Shown: positions 1-12,602, numbered from the stretch's first letter. The stretch is 64,000 bases of DNA from Trichopria drosophilae (GCA_030407085.1 CM059582.1:27541001-27605000), one strand, 5' to 3'. Notes: a model not told the origin generated them from the letters alone. Translations and numbers: made by a program.

Positions 1-3000
1 TCAACTAAAATGGTTGTCAATTTTAAAAAAAATTCTTCTAATAATACAACGAAATGATAACAGATACAAAATATTATTTTGATATTCCATGCGAAATAAA
101 CCAACAATAGAAAAAAGTAAGTAAAAAGCCCATGTTTCGACTAATATTTTTCATTTTTATAAATTGGAAAAATTTTTTAATACGACACTTATTGGTTATT
201 TTCCGAATATAAATTATTCGAAAATGAAACATTTTTCGAGAATATGTCAACAATAAAAAAAATATCATTTTCCGCACATAATACGATAAAATCGTTAATA
301 ACAAATTACTCACTATCAGAACAAAAAATAGAATATAGATTTTTTGTTCGTAATATAACAATACGTCGATTTCAATTTGTTTCAATCCGTCAACTTTAAA
401 TGATCGGTCACGGGAGTTTTCAATGCGTCTTTTTAAGGGTGCGTTAGTCGCCTAAGGCAAAACTGCTAAAAAAATTAAATGAATTTTAGATCCAAATGAG
501 ATGAAAAAGAATCAGATCAGAAAGTGGTTCTGTTTTGATCAGATTTTAATCAAATACTGATCAAATCTTGGCTACCCTTATTTCGTATGAAAATTAATGC
601 AGAAACTCGTGTAAAAAAATGTAGTTTATTAATATTTTGATTCGCTGCGAGCTTGGTCATTACTTTTTAATATTACAAACAATCTAAAAATCACCATCAA
701 TTTTTTGTACGAATATTTCCTTTACTTTTCTAACCTCTCTCGTTGACAGTAGTTGAAAACATTTCTGAAATATTATATCGCTCATATTTTTAATCTTTTT
801 TCACCTCAAACACTACAGATAAATATATTTTTCCATCGAATATTAACTATCTTTACTACTGACGTCAAGGAGAAGCGTTACCGGGTTAGGTTCGCGGATT
901 GTTGCCAAGCGGCCTGGCGTTCGATTCCGCCTCGTGGAAAATTTTTGTTTTTATTTATTTTTTCTTTAATATAATACAAAAATGATACATTCTTAATTTG
1001 ATTAAGAGTCGTCGTTGTAAACTCGTCCAACTTTGGTCCTGGATTGTCTCAGAACTAGGAGCTCATTTAGATCGTTTTTGATCAGATTTTGATCCGATTT
1101 TCGTGATCATTTTTTTTCTGTGGGTGCTATGTAGTCGCTTTTGGCTTCTTCATTTACTGAGGAGTTAAATCGTATACTTCTATATATAAAGATATTATTT
1201 TGAAAATATAGATAACCACATACTTTAAATTTTAAAACATTTTTTAAACATATGTATAACGCATACATCCCCCTTGCTCTCTCTCTCTGTTCCTATAAAA
1301 TTGTTATTTAACTTAATTTTTAAACCACCATAATTTTATAGATACTTCGGTGATGCCCACACCTTCATACTCGAGGATCACGAAAATATCATCCTTACCG
1401 AAGAGCATAATTTCAATAAAAAATAAAACCGATTAAAATTTACATGCGAATTGGAAATCAATAAAGTCGTTAACTATCTAAGCCACTATTAATATTCAGG
1501 TGAATAGTACTTTAAATCTTGATTGGCATAATAGATATCGCCACCTCGATTTTGCCCACCTCTCTTCTCATATAAAAATGGCATCACGTATAGTTAATAG
1601 ATAGATCACGAAAGGTTTTATTAGCGAAAGTTTAGCTAAAACATTTAGAAATTGTTAAAAATACTTTACTCCAGAATAGATGCCCTGCACAATTTAGACC
1701 AGTTTATTTAAATAATAAGCAAAGTTTCGAATTCGTTGGCCTCATCGAACTATTTGATAAATACCAGTAACATATTCTTTCGCAAATATTAGCCTTCAAA
1801 AAATTCCTTGAATTGTTCTTTAGATTAAAGCAATTTCACGGCTGTTAATGCAAAAATGCAAAAGTAGCAGTTACAAAATAAGACACATTTATGCGAGAAA
1901 AGTCATGTAAGTGGATCGACAGTAATATGATAAAAGTAACATATGAAGAATGATTTTATGTACCTAATACTAATTTTACTCCCTTTATAATAATATAGTA
2001 TGTTGATGGCACAACTCATTTTTGGGGGGGAATGCGCCAAATGTTAGTGACAGTCCGTAGGAGGGGTGTCCACGTGTACGGTTATTTTAGGCACTCGAAA
2101 TTCAGTTATAGTATGGTGAGGACTAACACCTATAATAGTAAATTGAGAAATTTGATCACACGGAAATTAAAATCAAGGATTTTACGTAAAAATGCAGTAA
2201 TATAAGTAGTAACAGCCCAGTGTTTGATGTAAGTGTGAACTGTTACTACTTAAACAACTGCAGCTGTTGATGACTTCTTCAACGATTTTTGTAACTTCAC
2301 ACGTGATAAAATTATGTAATTTGGTGTTTATTTTTACGTTAGTCTAACCTAATTTATCATTTTTGGAGGTTCTATCTCCACCGTTCATATCACAATACTC
2401 GTGAATATTTTCCTTTATGAGCAGTTAATTTGTACAGTTGGTACAGTTATGTAAATAAATTGAGAAAGCACCATTTTTACAAAACCTACGTTTCTAACGA
2501 TCGGAATTTCATTAATTTTGTAATTACATAGACCGAATTTAATATCTGTATTGAATTCATTTGCAAATATACGTGTTAAAACTTTTGGTTTATTTAACTA
2601 ATACAATCGTAGTAATACGTAATCAACCTATCGATTCCAAGTATTACAATCAAAAATTTCAATGTACATTAATTCATATATCTCGATTTAAATTTTTGAA
2701 AATAATCACGAAAAATATAAGTGACAAGTTAATATTTGTTTAAATAATCGCAAAATAATTAATTGATTGATGTAAAAACTTAATATGAGAACCTATTCAT
2801 ATAAATATTTTACTTGAAATAACAAACTCACATATTTCATCTTTAATAAAAAAAATGGGAAATATTGATACACACCGAAACTATTCTCTCAACACTACAT
2901 CTAACAAAAGACATTTGTTATCAATATATACCTCTCGCTTGCCCTCAAGTTCAATAAGAACACGTAAATAGCCACTTTGTTACGATATACAAGTTAATTA

Positions 3001-3786
3001 CGTTTAATGGCTGCTTTTTTTTTAAGGAGACAGAAATGTTGCGATGTTAAATTAGACCAGACTGAACTCGACTCGGATTATCAGGGAATATACATCTGCA
3101 GAACCTCTTCACATTCAGAAGTACTTTTTGATGCTTGTAAAGTGTCTTAGTGAAATTCGTCGGCGAAACTGGGAAAACTAAAGTCTTGAGTAGAGAAAAG
3201 TGAGTAAACTTTCTGAGCGCATGTACAAAAGCCATTTTGCATTATCAAGCAGTGAAATGTTTTTCCTTCGTTTATTTCGGGAGAAAACTAGACCGATTGA
3301 AACGGAAAAGCAAATTAAACTGATCTTGAAACCGAGACATTTAGTCTTGTTAATTATATAATTAAATTCATTGTATTTTTACTTTAATTACATATTATAA
3401 ATTTCAACGAAATATGTAACAAAAAACACAATAGTACATAAACAAGATAATAGTAAACCACGCACGTAATAACAGGCAGCATTGTGCAAACAAAATATGC
3501 ATTTATGGGAATTCGTTTACAATCTTGATTCTTGTCAATAAATGGGACTTCCCCAATCTATGTTTTGTATTATTTTTAACTTTTTTATTATAATCGCCTT
3601 GTCCCGTTAGAGTTTTAAGATGCATTCATTTTCTTTTACAGTAAATAATATTTAAATCGGATGGAAAATCTTTGTGATTCGCTATCGTCATGATCCTTGA
3701 TAAATAAAAAAGATTGAACTTTTTCTCGATCGCAAATACAAAGCTCATAAATTCTATTCAATTTAATGTATTTTTATGGTCGTAAT
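1..3786. other. gene-free AT-rich stretch
   Basis: No open frame longer than about 100 codons with recognisable protein content occurs here. The sequence is mostly AT-rich and low in complexity. Two small items stand out: a tRNA-like fragment near 868-932 and a motif of about 20 bp near 2945 (TCAAGTTCAATAAGAACACG) that recurs with one change near 10685. I see no splice-consistent exon chain. Confidence 0.6.
868..932 (+). repeat. tRNA-like / SINE-like fragment
   Basis: A box-A-like motif (TTGCCAAGCGG, 902-912) and a box-B match (GTTCGATTC, 919-927) lie in a GC-rich patch inside AT-rich DNA. They are only about 6 bp apart, so there is no room for an anticodon arm. This cannot be a functional tRNA. 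It is best read as a tRNA-derived retroposon fragment with an internal deletion. Confidence 0.35.
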
Positions 3787-4248
3787 TACACTGAAAGAAA
3801 TCGTATGTAGATTTTACCTAAGTTGGTCAAGTAAAATCTGCCGAACTGAAAACTAAGTAAAATTTGCCGAACTTGTTCAGCACATATTACTTAACTACTT
3901 ATGTAATAGTTCCTGAAATTCTATTAAGTAGATATTGCTGAAAAACTAAGTAATAATTACTTGACTATCTTTTTATATGAAATCAGTGATTTTCTACTGC
4001 AAATATATAAAGATATAGACATATTATATAATAATAAAAGGTGGGTTTGAAATTATATATAAATATAAGTAATTATAGTTCAGCTGAGTCCGCGTCAGGG
4101 GGCGACACTGCTGCTATATTCCCTACGTTATGTCGGTTCTCGTCGTGACCTCCCACTTATCTCAAAACTTCACGTATCCAGATGGCGCTCGCAGTCATGT
4201 GCTCGGTGAGCTTTGGCGTGATAATCGTAACGCCCTTTTAACTAATGT

Positions 4249-4536
4249 ACGTGCACTAGATGCTTACAATCGCCGATACGTGGTCTGGGTATCGAACGCC
4301 GTGGTTCTTCATCACTTTAACTAAAATACGTCCACCAGGTGTTTAGGGGTCACCGATTACGGGGTCTAGATATCGCGCACCGTAGTTTTTCAACTCTTCG
4401 ACTAAAATACGTGCACCAGGTTTTTAGGGTCGTCGATTACGGGGTCTAGGTGTCGCGTTCCGTAGATTTTCATTTTTATAACTAAAAAACGTGCCCCCGG
4501 TGTTTGGGGTTGTCGATCATGTAGTCTAGGTATCCA
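4249..4536 (+). repeat. tandem array, ~80-bp units (left arm)
   Basis: About 3.6 diverged copies of a unit of about 80 bp start near 4249, 4327, 4408 and 4488. Each begins with ACGTGCACCAGGT-like sequence, continues with CGATTACGGGGTCTAG-like sequence and ends near ACTAAAAT. The same unit occurs in reverse orientation in the right arm. Confidence 0.7.
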
Positions 4537-4554
4537 CTTGGTGTTAACCAACGA

Positions 4555-4760
4555 TGACCTTGAGGTCAAAGTTGAAGGTCATTTCAAGGTCAAATCAATT
4601 TTATCTAATAAACAACGGTAACCTTGTCCTTGACCTTGGGCCTAATTTGAAAAAATTTGAAGGTCATTTCAAGGTCAAATCAAAATATGTTCAAATTTGA
4701 AGAAAAGTAAGCAAAATTGATTTGACCTTGAAATGACCTTCAACTTTGACCTCAAGGTCA
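4555..4760. promoter_or_regulatory. cluster of TCAAGGTCA half-sites
   Basis: Five copies of the extended nuclear-receptor half-site TCAAGGTCA occur: minus strand at 4555-4563 and 4723-4731, plus strand at 4584-4592, 4669-4677 and 4752-4760. They sit in the inverted centre of the foldback element. TCAAGGTCA is the monomer site used by FTZ-F1/SF-1 and ERR-type receptors. Binding is inference; the motif may simply be part of the repeat. Confidence 0.3.
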
Positions 4761-4844
4761 TTGTTGGTTAACTCGAAGTCAATACCTAGACCACTTGATC
4801 GTCGACCCCAAACTCCTGGTGTATATTTTTTATTTAAAAAGATG

Positions 4845-5150
4845 AAAAACTACAGAGCGCGATTCCTAGACACCGTAATCGCCGACCTTGAATACCTGGT
4901 GCACGTATTTCAGCTAGAATCATGAAACACTATGGAGTTCGATACCTAGACCCCTTGATCGGCGACCCGGAACACCTGGTGCACGTATTTCAGCTAGAAT
5001 CGTGAAAAACTATGCAGCGCGATACCTAGACCCCGTAATCAGCGAACTTAAACATCTGGTGCACGTATTTTAGTTAAAATGGGGAAAAACTACTGAGAGC
5101 GATACCTAGTCCCCCGTAATCGGTCATCCTAAAAACCTGGAGCAAATATG
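4845..5150 (-). repeat. tandem array, ~80-bp units (right arm, inverted)
   Basis: These are reverse-complement copies of the left-arm unit. The ACCTGGTGCACGTATTT motif recurs near 4893, 4973 and 5055, with ATACCTAGACCCC-like sequence between copies. Together with the left arm this would fold into a long imperfect hairpin. Confidence 0.7.
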
Positions 5151-5785
5151 TATTTTGTCAATCCGATTCAAAACTGCGAATCGTCATATCTCGAGACCGT
5201 AATCAGGATAATATCTGTGCGTTGGTTGCCAAGCACATGTATAGTAGCGCCATCTAGTGATCGCAAATCACGGGGGTCACAACGAGAACGTTATGAACGA
5301 AACAGTTTCACCCCTCTGCTCACGACTTCTTTCAGTGTATGTCTCAGCGTCCTATATTACCGACTGATTTGATGAGTTTTCATTGGACATAAGTTAACCT
5401 CAAATCTTTGTTTGAGTTATTAACCAGTCACATAAAAACAATGATACAATACTAATACTCGAACAATTAGTTTCAACCATTCATATAATTCATTAATAAT
5501 TACAAAATATATACCGAATTACCGACATCTGCTAAAACCGGACAAACAGCTGTCTTGTATGTTTCGATGCAGCGATGTGCTCTGGCTCGGCAATATTTGC
5601 CGAAGTTATTAAGTAAAATCTACAGAAAAGTTGTTACTCAAGTCATTAAGTAGATTTTCTAGATTTTGTTCAGCAAATATTACCGGAGTGACTATGTAAA
5701 TGTTACATAATGGTGGTTACTTAACTTCGTCGGAAAATTTGACTTGAGTTTTCGGCAGAACTTACTAACAAATTCTTTCAGTGTA

Positions 5786-7506
5786 CATAATAAATAATTG
5801 ATGGACGTCTTTGACGATGTTTTTGTGATGCATACTTTTAATTGTTCTTGCAAATTTGATCTGATGACCAAAATTCGGCGGCGCGATAAGAGATAATAAT
5901 AAGAAATAAATTTTCTTTTTGATTTTTTTATGAGAGAAAAGACGAAAAGTCTGGATTCTTTTCGGAGTTTCGAAAAAAATGAGGACCAGAGTATCTCTTT
6001 CCAAAAATTTTAAAATAATTCAACTTTTCATCTTAACCACCATGAACAAAAATTCTGCATTTTTCTATTAAATTTTGCTGTAAATTTTTTATAAAATCAA
6101 TCTATAATTATAGATCAATTCATATTTCAAAGGAGTTATCAGGGATAAACAAACCAAAACACGAATTGTGTTAGGTGATAAGTAAAACTATTGTAATTGC
6201 CGTCTTAATAAAAAATAAATAATATTAATACACCTTTGTTATATTATTTATATTTATATCTTATCACCATTTAAGTTCGAATATGTTATTAATTTCCTTC
6301 TCCAATATAGATTATAAAATACCCAATAGATTATTATAGTCGTGATCCTGAACTAGCGAAATAAAAGATTTCCTAAACAAAGTTAAATCGCATAAAAATA
6401 AATACAACCTTAAGCATAAAATGTGGCACTGAAAAACATTTTTAATTCAATAAGTACATTTTTTATATAAGTCTTTTTATGTAACGTGTAATTTCTTATT
6501 TTGGAATTAAAATGTAAATCTAATCATATTAGCTTTCCGTTGAATTATATATAACTCTTGTACTTTCGCAAGTCTTTCGATTTAACCACATCAATATCTG
6601 CTTCCTCAGATTTTGATTGATTACTACCAATACGAAATCGCTTATATCCTATAAAGGATAAAAAGTGACCGCTATTAAAACTGACGTTAAACTATTTTTG
6701 TTCAGTTATTTCTTTCTAATTTTGAAGCCCTTTATTGACCCTTATTAATTGCTGACAGTTTTATAAGACATCTTTAACTTTGACGAAATCAATAATTAAT
6801 CTTTTATAAACTGTTTGATGAGAACGCTACATTGTTTACATTAATTGACATATTTAGGTGTATTTCAATGGCTAGTATCTTCGAATTTCATAGTCTATGA
6901 ATTTTCCAAGAACTTTTAAAAGTATGTACTTGCATCTATTAAAATCTCGTTTGTCTAATCAAGTAGCACTACCTGAGTAACTTTGATATGTTGTTGTACA
7001 CGACAAACTAAGGGACAAGTATTTTTTGTTACGGGTGGTAATACCTTTTTAGGGGGTGAAACAACCTCCCTATCCCAAAATAGGAAGTAAAATAAAAAAA
7101 TTGCAATAAATGTTAGTATAAAAGTATCGTTCGATAAAAGACGGAAATCAAGTTAGACAAGTTGCTGGGAGATCGGAGAATCAGGGGGTTGAAGTATCCC
7201 TAAGATGAAGAATATTTCTTTGAAAGAATCACTTTTGATCTCATCCAAGTAACATCTATGAAAACATCATGTTTTTTCATGTTATGATGAGAGGAAGCCA
7301 TTTCTAACGTAGGAAATCGAATAGAGAAATTGAAGAAGATTTCAGAATTTTTCTTACAAAAATTCAGTGAAACTGTAAAAAAATAATATATTTGTAAAAT
7401 ATTGCAAAAATCGAAGAATGAAAAAGTACAGCTTCACAAGGTATTTTATGCACAATACCAAAACGAGCGAAAACATGTAGGGGTCTCTTTAATGAGATCA
7501 AGTTAT
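5786..7506. other. gene-free AT-rich stretch
   Basis: Only short open frames without recognisable protein content are present. I see no repeat structure or RNA gene. Confidence 0.55.
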
Positions 7507-8837
7507 TTAACCCCATAACTGCCAATGACGAAGAGCTTTGTTATTTTGGACTTTTCCCAGACTGCCAGAAAAAGGCAAATATTTGTCATGGTATAAAGTA
7601 GACTAACAAATTCTGGAATTTATGTAAAATAAAACCAAATCCATTTCTAGACAGTCTAAGGTGTATTAACCCTTATGTGCACAACCAACTTTTTCCACGT
7701 TGTTGCACAACCGGGGTACCCGGGTATCCACTGCGAGTTTATCTTAATTTTTGACAGTTTAAACGAATGAAATCTTTTGAAATAAATTTATTTCATTAAA
7801 TAGACGTTAACAGAAAGTATTCAAGTCATATTGGAGACCCTGAGCCCGCCACAGCATTCCAAAAATAAATATAACAATAGAGTGTCGGAGCGCTGCGCAG
7901 GTACTAAGGGGACCGGGCGGCCTTAGTTAGTGGGGATGTACGAAGATCTTGTTTGTGTTCAATAAAGGTTTGCAGTACTTGAACATTATATTTATTGTTT
8001 ATTTATTAATTACCATTACCTAAATACAATATTTATCAATGTTATTTATTAATTTCTGAACGAAAACATAATTTCACACCTAGTGGATACCCGGGTACCC
8101 GGTTGTGCCCAACGTGTATGTGTCATAAACCATGTAATTGAGGTTAAAAATTTTCGAAAAAAAAATTTTTTCCAGTGGCTACATATTCGAAAAGAGTTCA
8201 ACGAGGCATTCCTGGAGGGAAAAGTCGATATTTCAATTTTCCATGAAGATATACGCAAAAGTATGGCGCGGTGGATACCCGGGTACCCGGTTGTGCACAT
8301 AAGGGTTAAATATGGCGTTGTCCACTTTTATAATCGCTGTGTCAAAGAATATACATAAATCCACAAAGATGGTAGTTTTCACAATTTTTGCAAAATCTTA
8401 GTCATGAAGTACGACATTGTGTTCAATCAATTTATGCGTAAAAAGTTTATAAAAACACTTGAAATTTCTTACTCCGGTGTTTTCGGGATCGCTGATTACG
8501 AATCTGAGGACAGATTTTGTAAATTCAACATGGTGGATCCAATATGGCGGACATTTTTTTTGAAAAGTCTAACCATTCTGCTTGAAACTTGTCACTCGGG
8601 GGTTTCTGATCACAAATCTGATAATATGTTTTGAAAATTTAAAATTACGGTTACAATATGGCGGAGAAATTTTCCAAAAATGAAACCATTTTGGTTGAAA
8701 AATTTTTAAAATCCAACTTGAAATTCGTGATCAGGGTCCCAAAATACCCCTATACACAAAGTTAAAGTAAAATCTAACAATTTTTTTTTTGCATTTTGGG
8801 CATTTTTTGAGAAATTCTCGTGGCAGTCAAGGGATAA
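7507..8837. mobile_element. piggyBac-type MITE, interrupted by a second MITE
   Basis: The left end is TTAA (7507-7510) followed by CCCCATAACTGCCA. The right end, read on the minus strand, is TTAT (8837-8834) followed by CCCTTGACTGCCA, so the TTAA duplication has mutated on one side. The interior (about 8440-8700) has units of about 100 bp with ATTACGAATCTGA-like and CAATATGGCGGA motifs. These are shared with the elements at 43408-44498 and 52015-52290. There is no transposase. A younger TTAA element sits inside it at 7676-8309. Confidence 0.6.
7676..8309. mobile_element. piggyBac-type MITE (626 bp) inserted in an older one
   Basis: TTAA at 7676-7679 and 8306-8309 flanks inverted tips CCCTTATGTGCACAACC and GGTTGTGCACATAAGGG. 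This is the classic piggyBac arrangement of a TTAA duplication and CCC-starting tips. The tips run into an inverted GGGTACCCGGGTATCCAC block; on the left about 26 bp has been duplicated between tip and block. A third inverted copy of the block lies near 8083-8105. The open frames here (for example 8083-8358 plus and 8049-8300 minus) overlap on opposite strands and resemble no transposase. Confidence 0.75.
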
Positions 8838-10409
8838 CAAAAAATAGTTCATCTTAGGGATAGTTTATCTCTAAGACTGTCATCTGGCCATTGTCACCTG
8901 GACAATGTTACATGTAAGAAAGTTATCAATTAAAAATTATTCACTTTCTGTCTCCAAAAGAGGCCCTATCATAAGAGTCTTTTCTTTTCTTTTTAATTTC
9001 TCATTCTTTTGATCCACAATCGACCCTTACAAATAGCACACAGTTTTACAAGGTCCTTTATTGTATTCTCCCAAAATATACCGTATTTCTTATATTTCTT
9101 GAGAATAAGAAAAATCCCCTTAAGATTTTACTTCGGTTAGAAGAGTTACATACGAGAATATTATGTACATATTGCATTTAAAACGTTTACCAGAATAGTA
9201 GATTGTTATTGTATTGATTTAATGCAGTTACAATAACGTAACGGTATTTTTTTATACAGGTGCGTAAAAGTTTTTTCTCCATTGTACGGATTGCAGCTCA
9301 ACCTGCACACTCATTAAAAGAAATGTTATGTATTATGGGATTTTTTTTTAATTATGCCATTGCTGTTTCGTGCACGTTTGCTGCTGTTAACGAAATCAAA
9401 TTATTTGTCGTTATTTCACATAATTTACTTCTTTATTATACAAAATTGGAATATACTTCAAAAGCATATTTTATGCCATTTTATTCATAACACCTAATTA
9501 ATTGTACTTTCAAATATAACTTTTAACATGATATTGGACAATATTACTTCTTACATTTGTCATTATAGAGTATCTACTACACTCTCTACGTATTAAATAT
9601 GCGAAATATTATATTGTCCATATACTTCTTTACCATCATAGTATTTCAAAATTGCCTCGGTTTAACTGTTCTTATACTTGATTAAGATCGATTTTGTAAT
9701 CGATTAGGAATACAAAAAATAATAAAAAAAATACAATGATGACCCTTTTCATAAGGATTGGTAATATAAAATTTATAAACTTGTAGAAGGAAAAAATGCC
9801 ATTATTGTCATTTTTACTGTCAAAGTAGTAAATATTCCAGTCATTTTTATACGATAGCGTGGCAATTTCTCTCACTGCAAATCAGCCCCAAAAATTACCA
9901 TCTGAAATTGTAAAATTCCCAAGAAAATATTTCTCCATGTACTATAACCTCAAATTTAAATTTCACGTTACATTTATTTTAACAAAATGGAAAACTTACG
10001 CACTTACCAATGTATCTATATTATTATTTACACCTAAGACCGTAAGGCGGAATGAAATACTAAATGTAATTTTTCTGGTTGGGGTAATATTAAATCGATT
10101 TATGAAGCCACGTAATGTATTTTCGTGAATTGAGTATATTTAGAGCTTCTATAGAAGAGGCGTAATATACGTTTCTCAAAAAAGTATATTATATATACAA
10201 GCATATGTATATATTAAAATGATCGGTAAACAAACATTTATCGTGCCGCCTCTGAAATCGGCAACATATAATTTAAATCTAATTCCTAAATTTTTTCAGA
10301 TTTTTATCTTGACTCATTTATGTGCCCATGTCAAAAGTTCATCACGTTTCGTTTTAAAAAATTTCTTAAAAAGTGTTTATTAATTACAATTATAAAATGC
10401 CAAACTAAA
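8838..10409. other. gene-free AT-rich stretch
   Basis: Short open frames only, none resembling a known protein. No repeats or RNA genes seen. Confidence 0.5.
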
Positions 10410-11027
10410 AAGAAAGAAACGGTCAAGGTTACGATCGCGAGAAAGACGTTCGAAACGAAAATATGACAAAATATTGAGTGAACTACAAACGCAGATCACT
10501 AACCTAACAAAAGTTGTGGAGACTATGGTACATGTTCAAAAAGAACAAGGTTTACCTAATGTATCACTCTAAGTAAATTTTATCCCAACATCTCAATTTT
10601 CCACACGAAATTTGAGAGACAAGACCCACACGGTTTTTTGTCACGTCAATAAGACGCAAAAATTTCCTCTGTTGGTATCATCAAGTTCAATAAGAACGCG
10701 TATATGATCACAAGTACAACAAGTATAAATGAATATTTCATATCCTGATAACCAAAAAATCAATTTTTTGGGTCTACAGATTCATCTGTTGGGGACAACA
10801 ATCAAATTCATCCAGAATTGGACTCAAATTCCCATATTACAAACGATGGAGTAGATGATCAAAACTGTGACGAAATAATATTAAACGATGTTGTTTTGAA
10901 AAGACTTGGAGTAGATTCCAGTGATTCCAAAATTAAAGAAATTAACTTTCATCGAGAATTGAAGAACACCTGGTTAAAATGGATGAAAGAAGGATTGACC
11001 TTGAATATTAACATTGTTTTAACATAA
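10410..11027 (+). pseudogene. decayed retroelement gag-like ORF
   Basis: Two plus-strand coding-like segments are present. The first (about 10419-10572) reads as a basic RS-rich start followed by a coiled-coil-like stretch (KILSELQTQITNLTKVVETM) and then stops. The second (about 10782-11027) has an acidic stretch and then LGVD and NFHRELKNTWLKWMKEGL. This order (basic/coiled coil, acidic linker, LG-D, alpha-helical tryptophan-containing segment) resembles the gag-like first ORF of retroelements that insect gene sets often list as uncharacterised proteins. The two pieces are separated by about 210 bp of noncoding-looking sequence ending in a plausible acceptor (TCTACAG). Nothing pol-like follows. 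The family assignment is from memory and uncertain. Confidence 0.35.
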
Positions 11028-12431
11028 GAGAAATTCTTTTCTACTGCAATATTCCGAATACAATAAGCCTAAATATAGCAAAAAAATCGTTTTCCGGCCG
11101 ATTAATTCGATACATTCATAATTTTTCAAAGAAAAAAATAATAAAAGCTTAAACTATCTCAATTAAATCAAAATATCAATATTGAATTTTATTCTAAAAT
11201 TATATATCACATAATTTCGAATTCCTTATTGTTTACCGCTCATAATAAGCCTCGATTAAGGTAAAAACGATCATTTAGAGCACATAGTTTTATCGCATTT
11301 ATTATACCAAAACTTTTTTGATGCAATAGGCGTAAAATGGTCATTAAGTAACATGGAGCTTAAAACCTCACTTCGTACGGCTTTTTTTCCTTTGTCACAT
11401 GACATATCGTTTGCAACTCGTGCGAAAGTGCATTCGTCGTATACATATTGTGTCTACTTTTATTTCATCAAATATTTTTTACATTATAAATATAATTGAA
11501 ACTATGTTCATCGAAATGCGTTTTTTTCAAGAGGTACTGTGTGGACATCAAAGTAGACAAACAATTGATTACTATACCTTGCAGAGCAACCGATTAATAA
11601 GAAATTCTTCCTAATGCCATTCGCGACGCGTGTGCACACGTCGGGACATATGTAGGACGGGGAACGCGAAACTGCAAATAATATCTTGCACGCTCACACA
11701 TTGTAGAACATGAAGTGTCCATAGAATTACAAACAAGTAAAGCTAACAATAAAAAGCGTAACAATTTAAATAGAGCGATCCAAACGACCAGTATTAAATA
11801 AACGCTTTACTGTTAAATGGAATAAATAAATGTACAGCACGTGTGTATTTTTGTTCTTATATTTTATTTTCCATCTTTTTTTTAGTTGATTGAAGTTTCG
11901 CCAAGGCCCTAATAAATCTCTTACATGGTTGATGGAATATATTTCAAGGCCTCATAAATGATATGCCTTACAATAATATTTATATATGTGTGTTATGAAT
12001 AGGATTTCAATTATTTAATTAACAGTTTTTATTACTTCAATAAAATAAAATATTAATTACACAGGACAACAAAATTCATCGATGGAAATGGATTCTTTAG
12101 ACCAGAACAAGTGTATTCCATGTTTTCAAAATCTCTAAATACGAATCTGGAACCCGATTTCCTCCATGATGTCAGGATTGTTTTCTACCCTCAAAAAACT
12201 TTGCGGATATTATGTAACGCACAAACATGTGACATTTTATGAATGTTGATGGATTTATTTGGATCTTGGTACGTAGGCTTACTGATTATGCACTTTTCAT
12301 TACGTTCTAAGTCATTTTACCATGTTCAACTAGGTTCACGCCAAATTGTAGCAGAAGAAGAAAATAAAATAGAATGGAATTTAATTTCAGCTTGTTTTTT
12401 TATCTAGAAATTCGACTACAATTTTACGAGT
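11028..12431. other. gene-free stretch
   Basis: No supported gene. A GC-richer patch near 11625-11700 contains the perfect 12-bp palindrome CGTGTGCACACG. No other structure stands out. Confidence 0.5.
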
Positions 12432-12602
12432 TGCGGGTCAAAAAATCGACAGATAAAAAACCGGTAGTCCCAAAACCGACAGTCGAAAAATCGATAGTCA
12501 AAAAACCGACACAAAAAAATAGAAACATCAACTAGCGTCGGTTTTTTTACTGTTGGTTTTTCGAACTGTCGGCTTTTTTATTTGTCGGTTTTTGATCCGT
12601 AC
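12432..12602. repeat. 170-bp inverted repeat of CCGACA/AAAAAA units
   Basis: The left arm is built of AACCGACAGT and AAAAATCGA-type units. The right arm is its reverse complement (TGTCGGTTTTT units), around a loop of about 12 bp near 12525-12536. The outer tips are GCGGGTCAAAAA and TTTTTGATCCGT. The unit composition matches the larger element at 50652-51287, so both probably belong to one foldback family. Confidence 0.6.

Larger units (their letters stand above)
3787..5785. mobile_element. 2-kb foldback transposable element
   Basis: The element is bounded by inverted tips CACTGAAAGAA (from 3789) and TTCTTTCAGTG (to 5783), each next to a TA dinucleotide that could be the target-site duplication. 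The outer arms (about 3789-3965 and 5590-5783) share inverted TAAGTARAATCT-like sequence. Inside, two inverted arrays of units of about 80 bp (left 4249-4536, right about 4845-5150) flank a central inverted region (4540-4775) rich in AAGGTCA. There is no transposase ORF, so it is non-autonomous. The TA flank suggests a Tc1/mariner-type mobiliser, but CACTG tips also occur in other superfamilies. Confidence 0.7.

Noticed and set aside
8049..8358. Overlapping open frames on both strands
   Set aside because: Produced by the inverted repeats of the piggyBac-type MITE; no transposase motifs.
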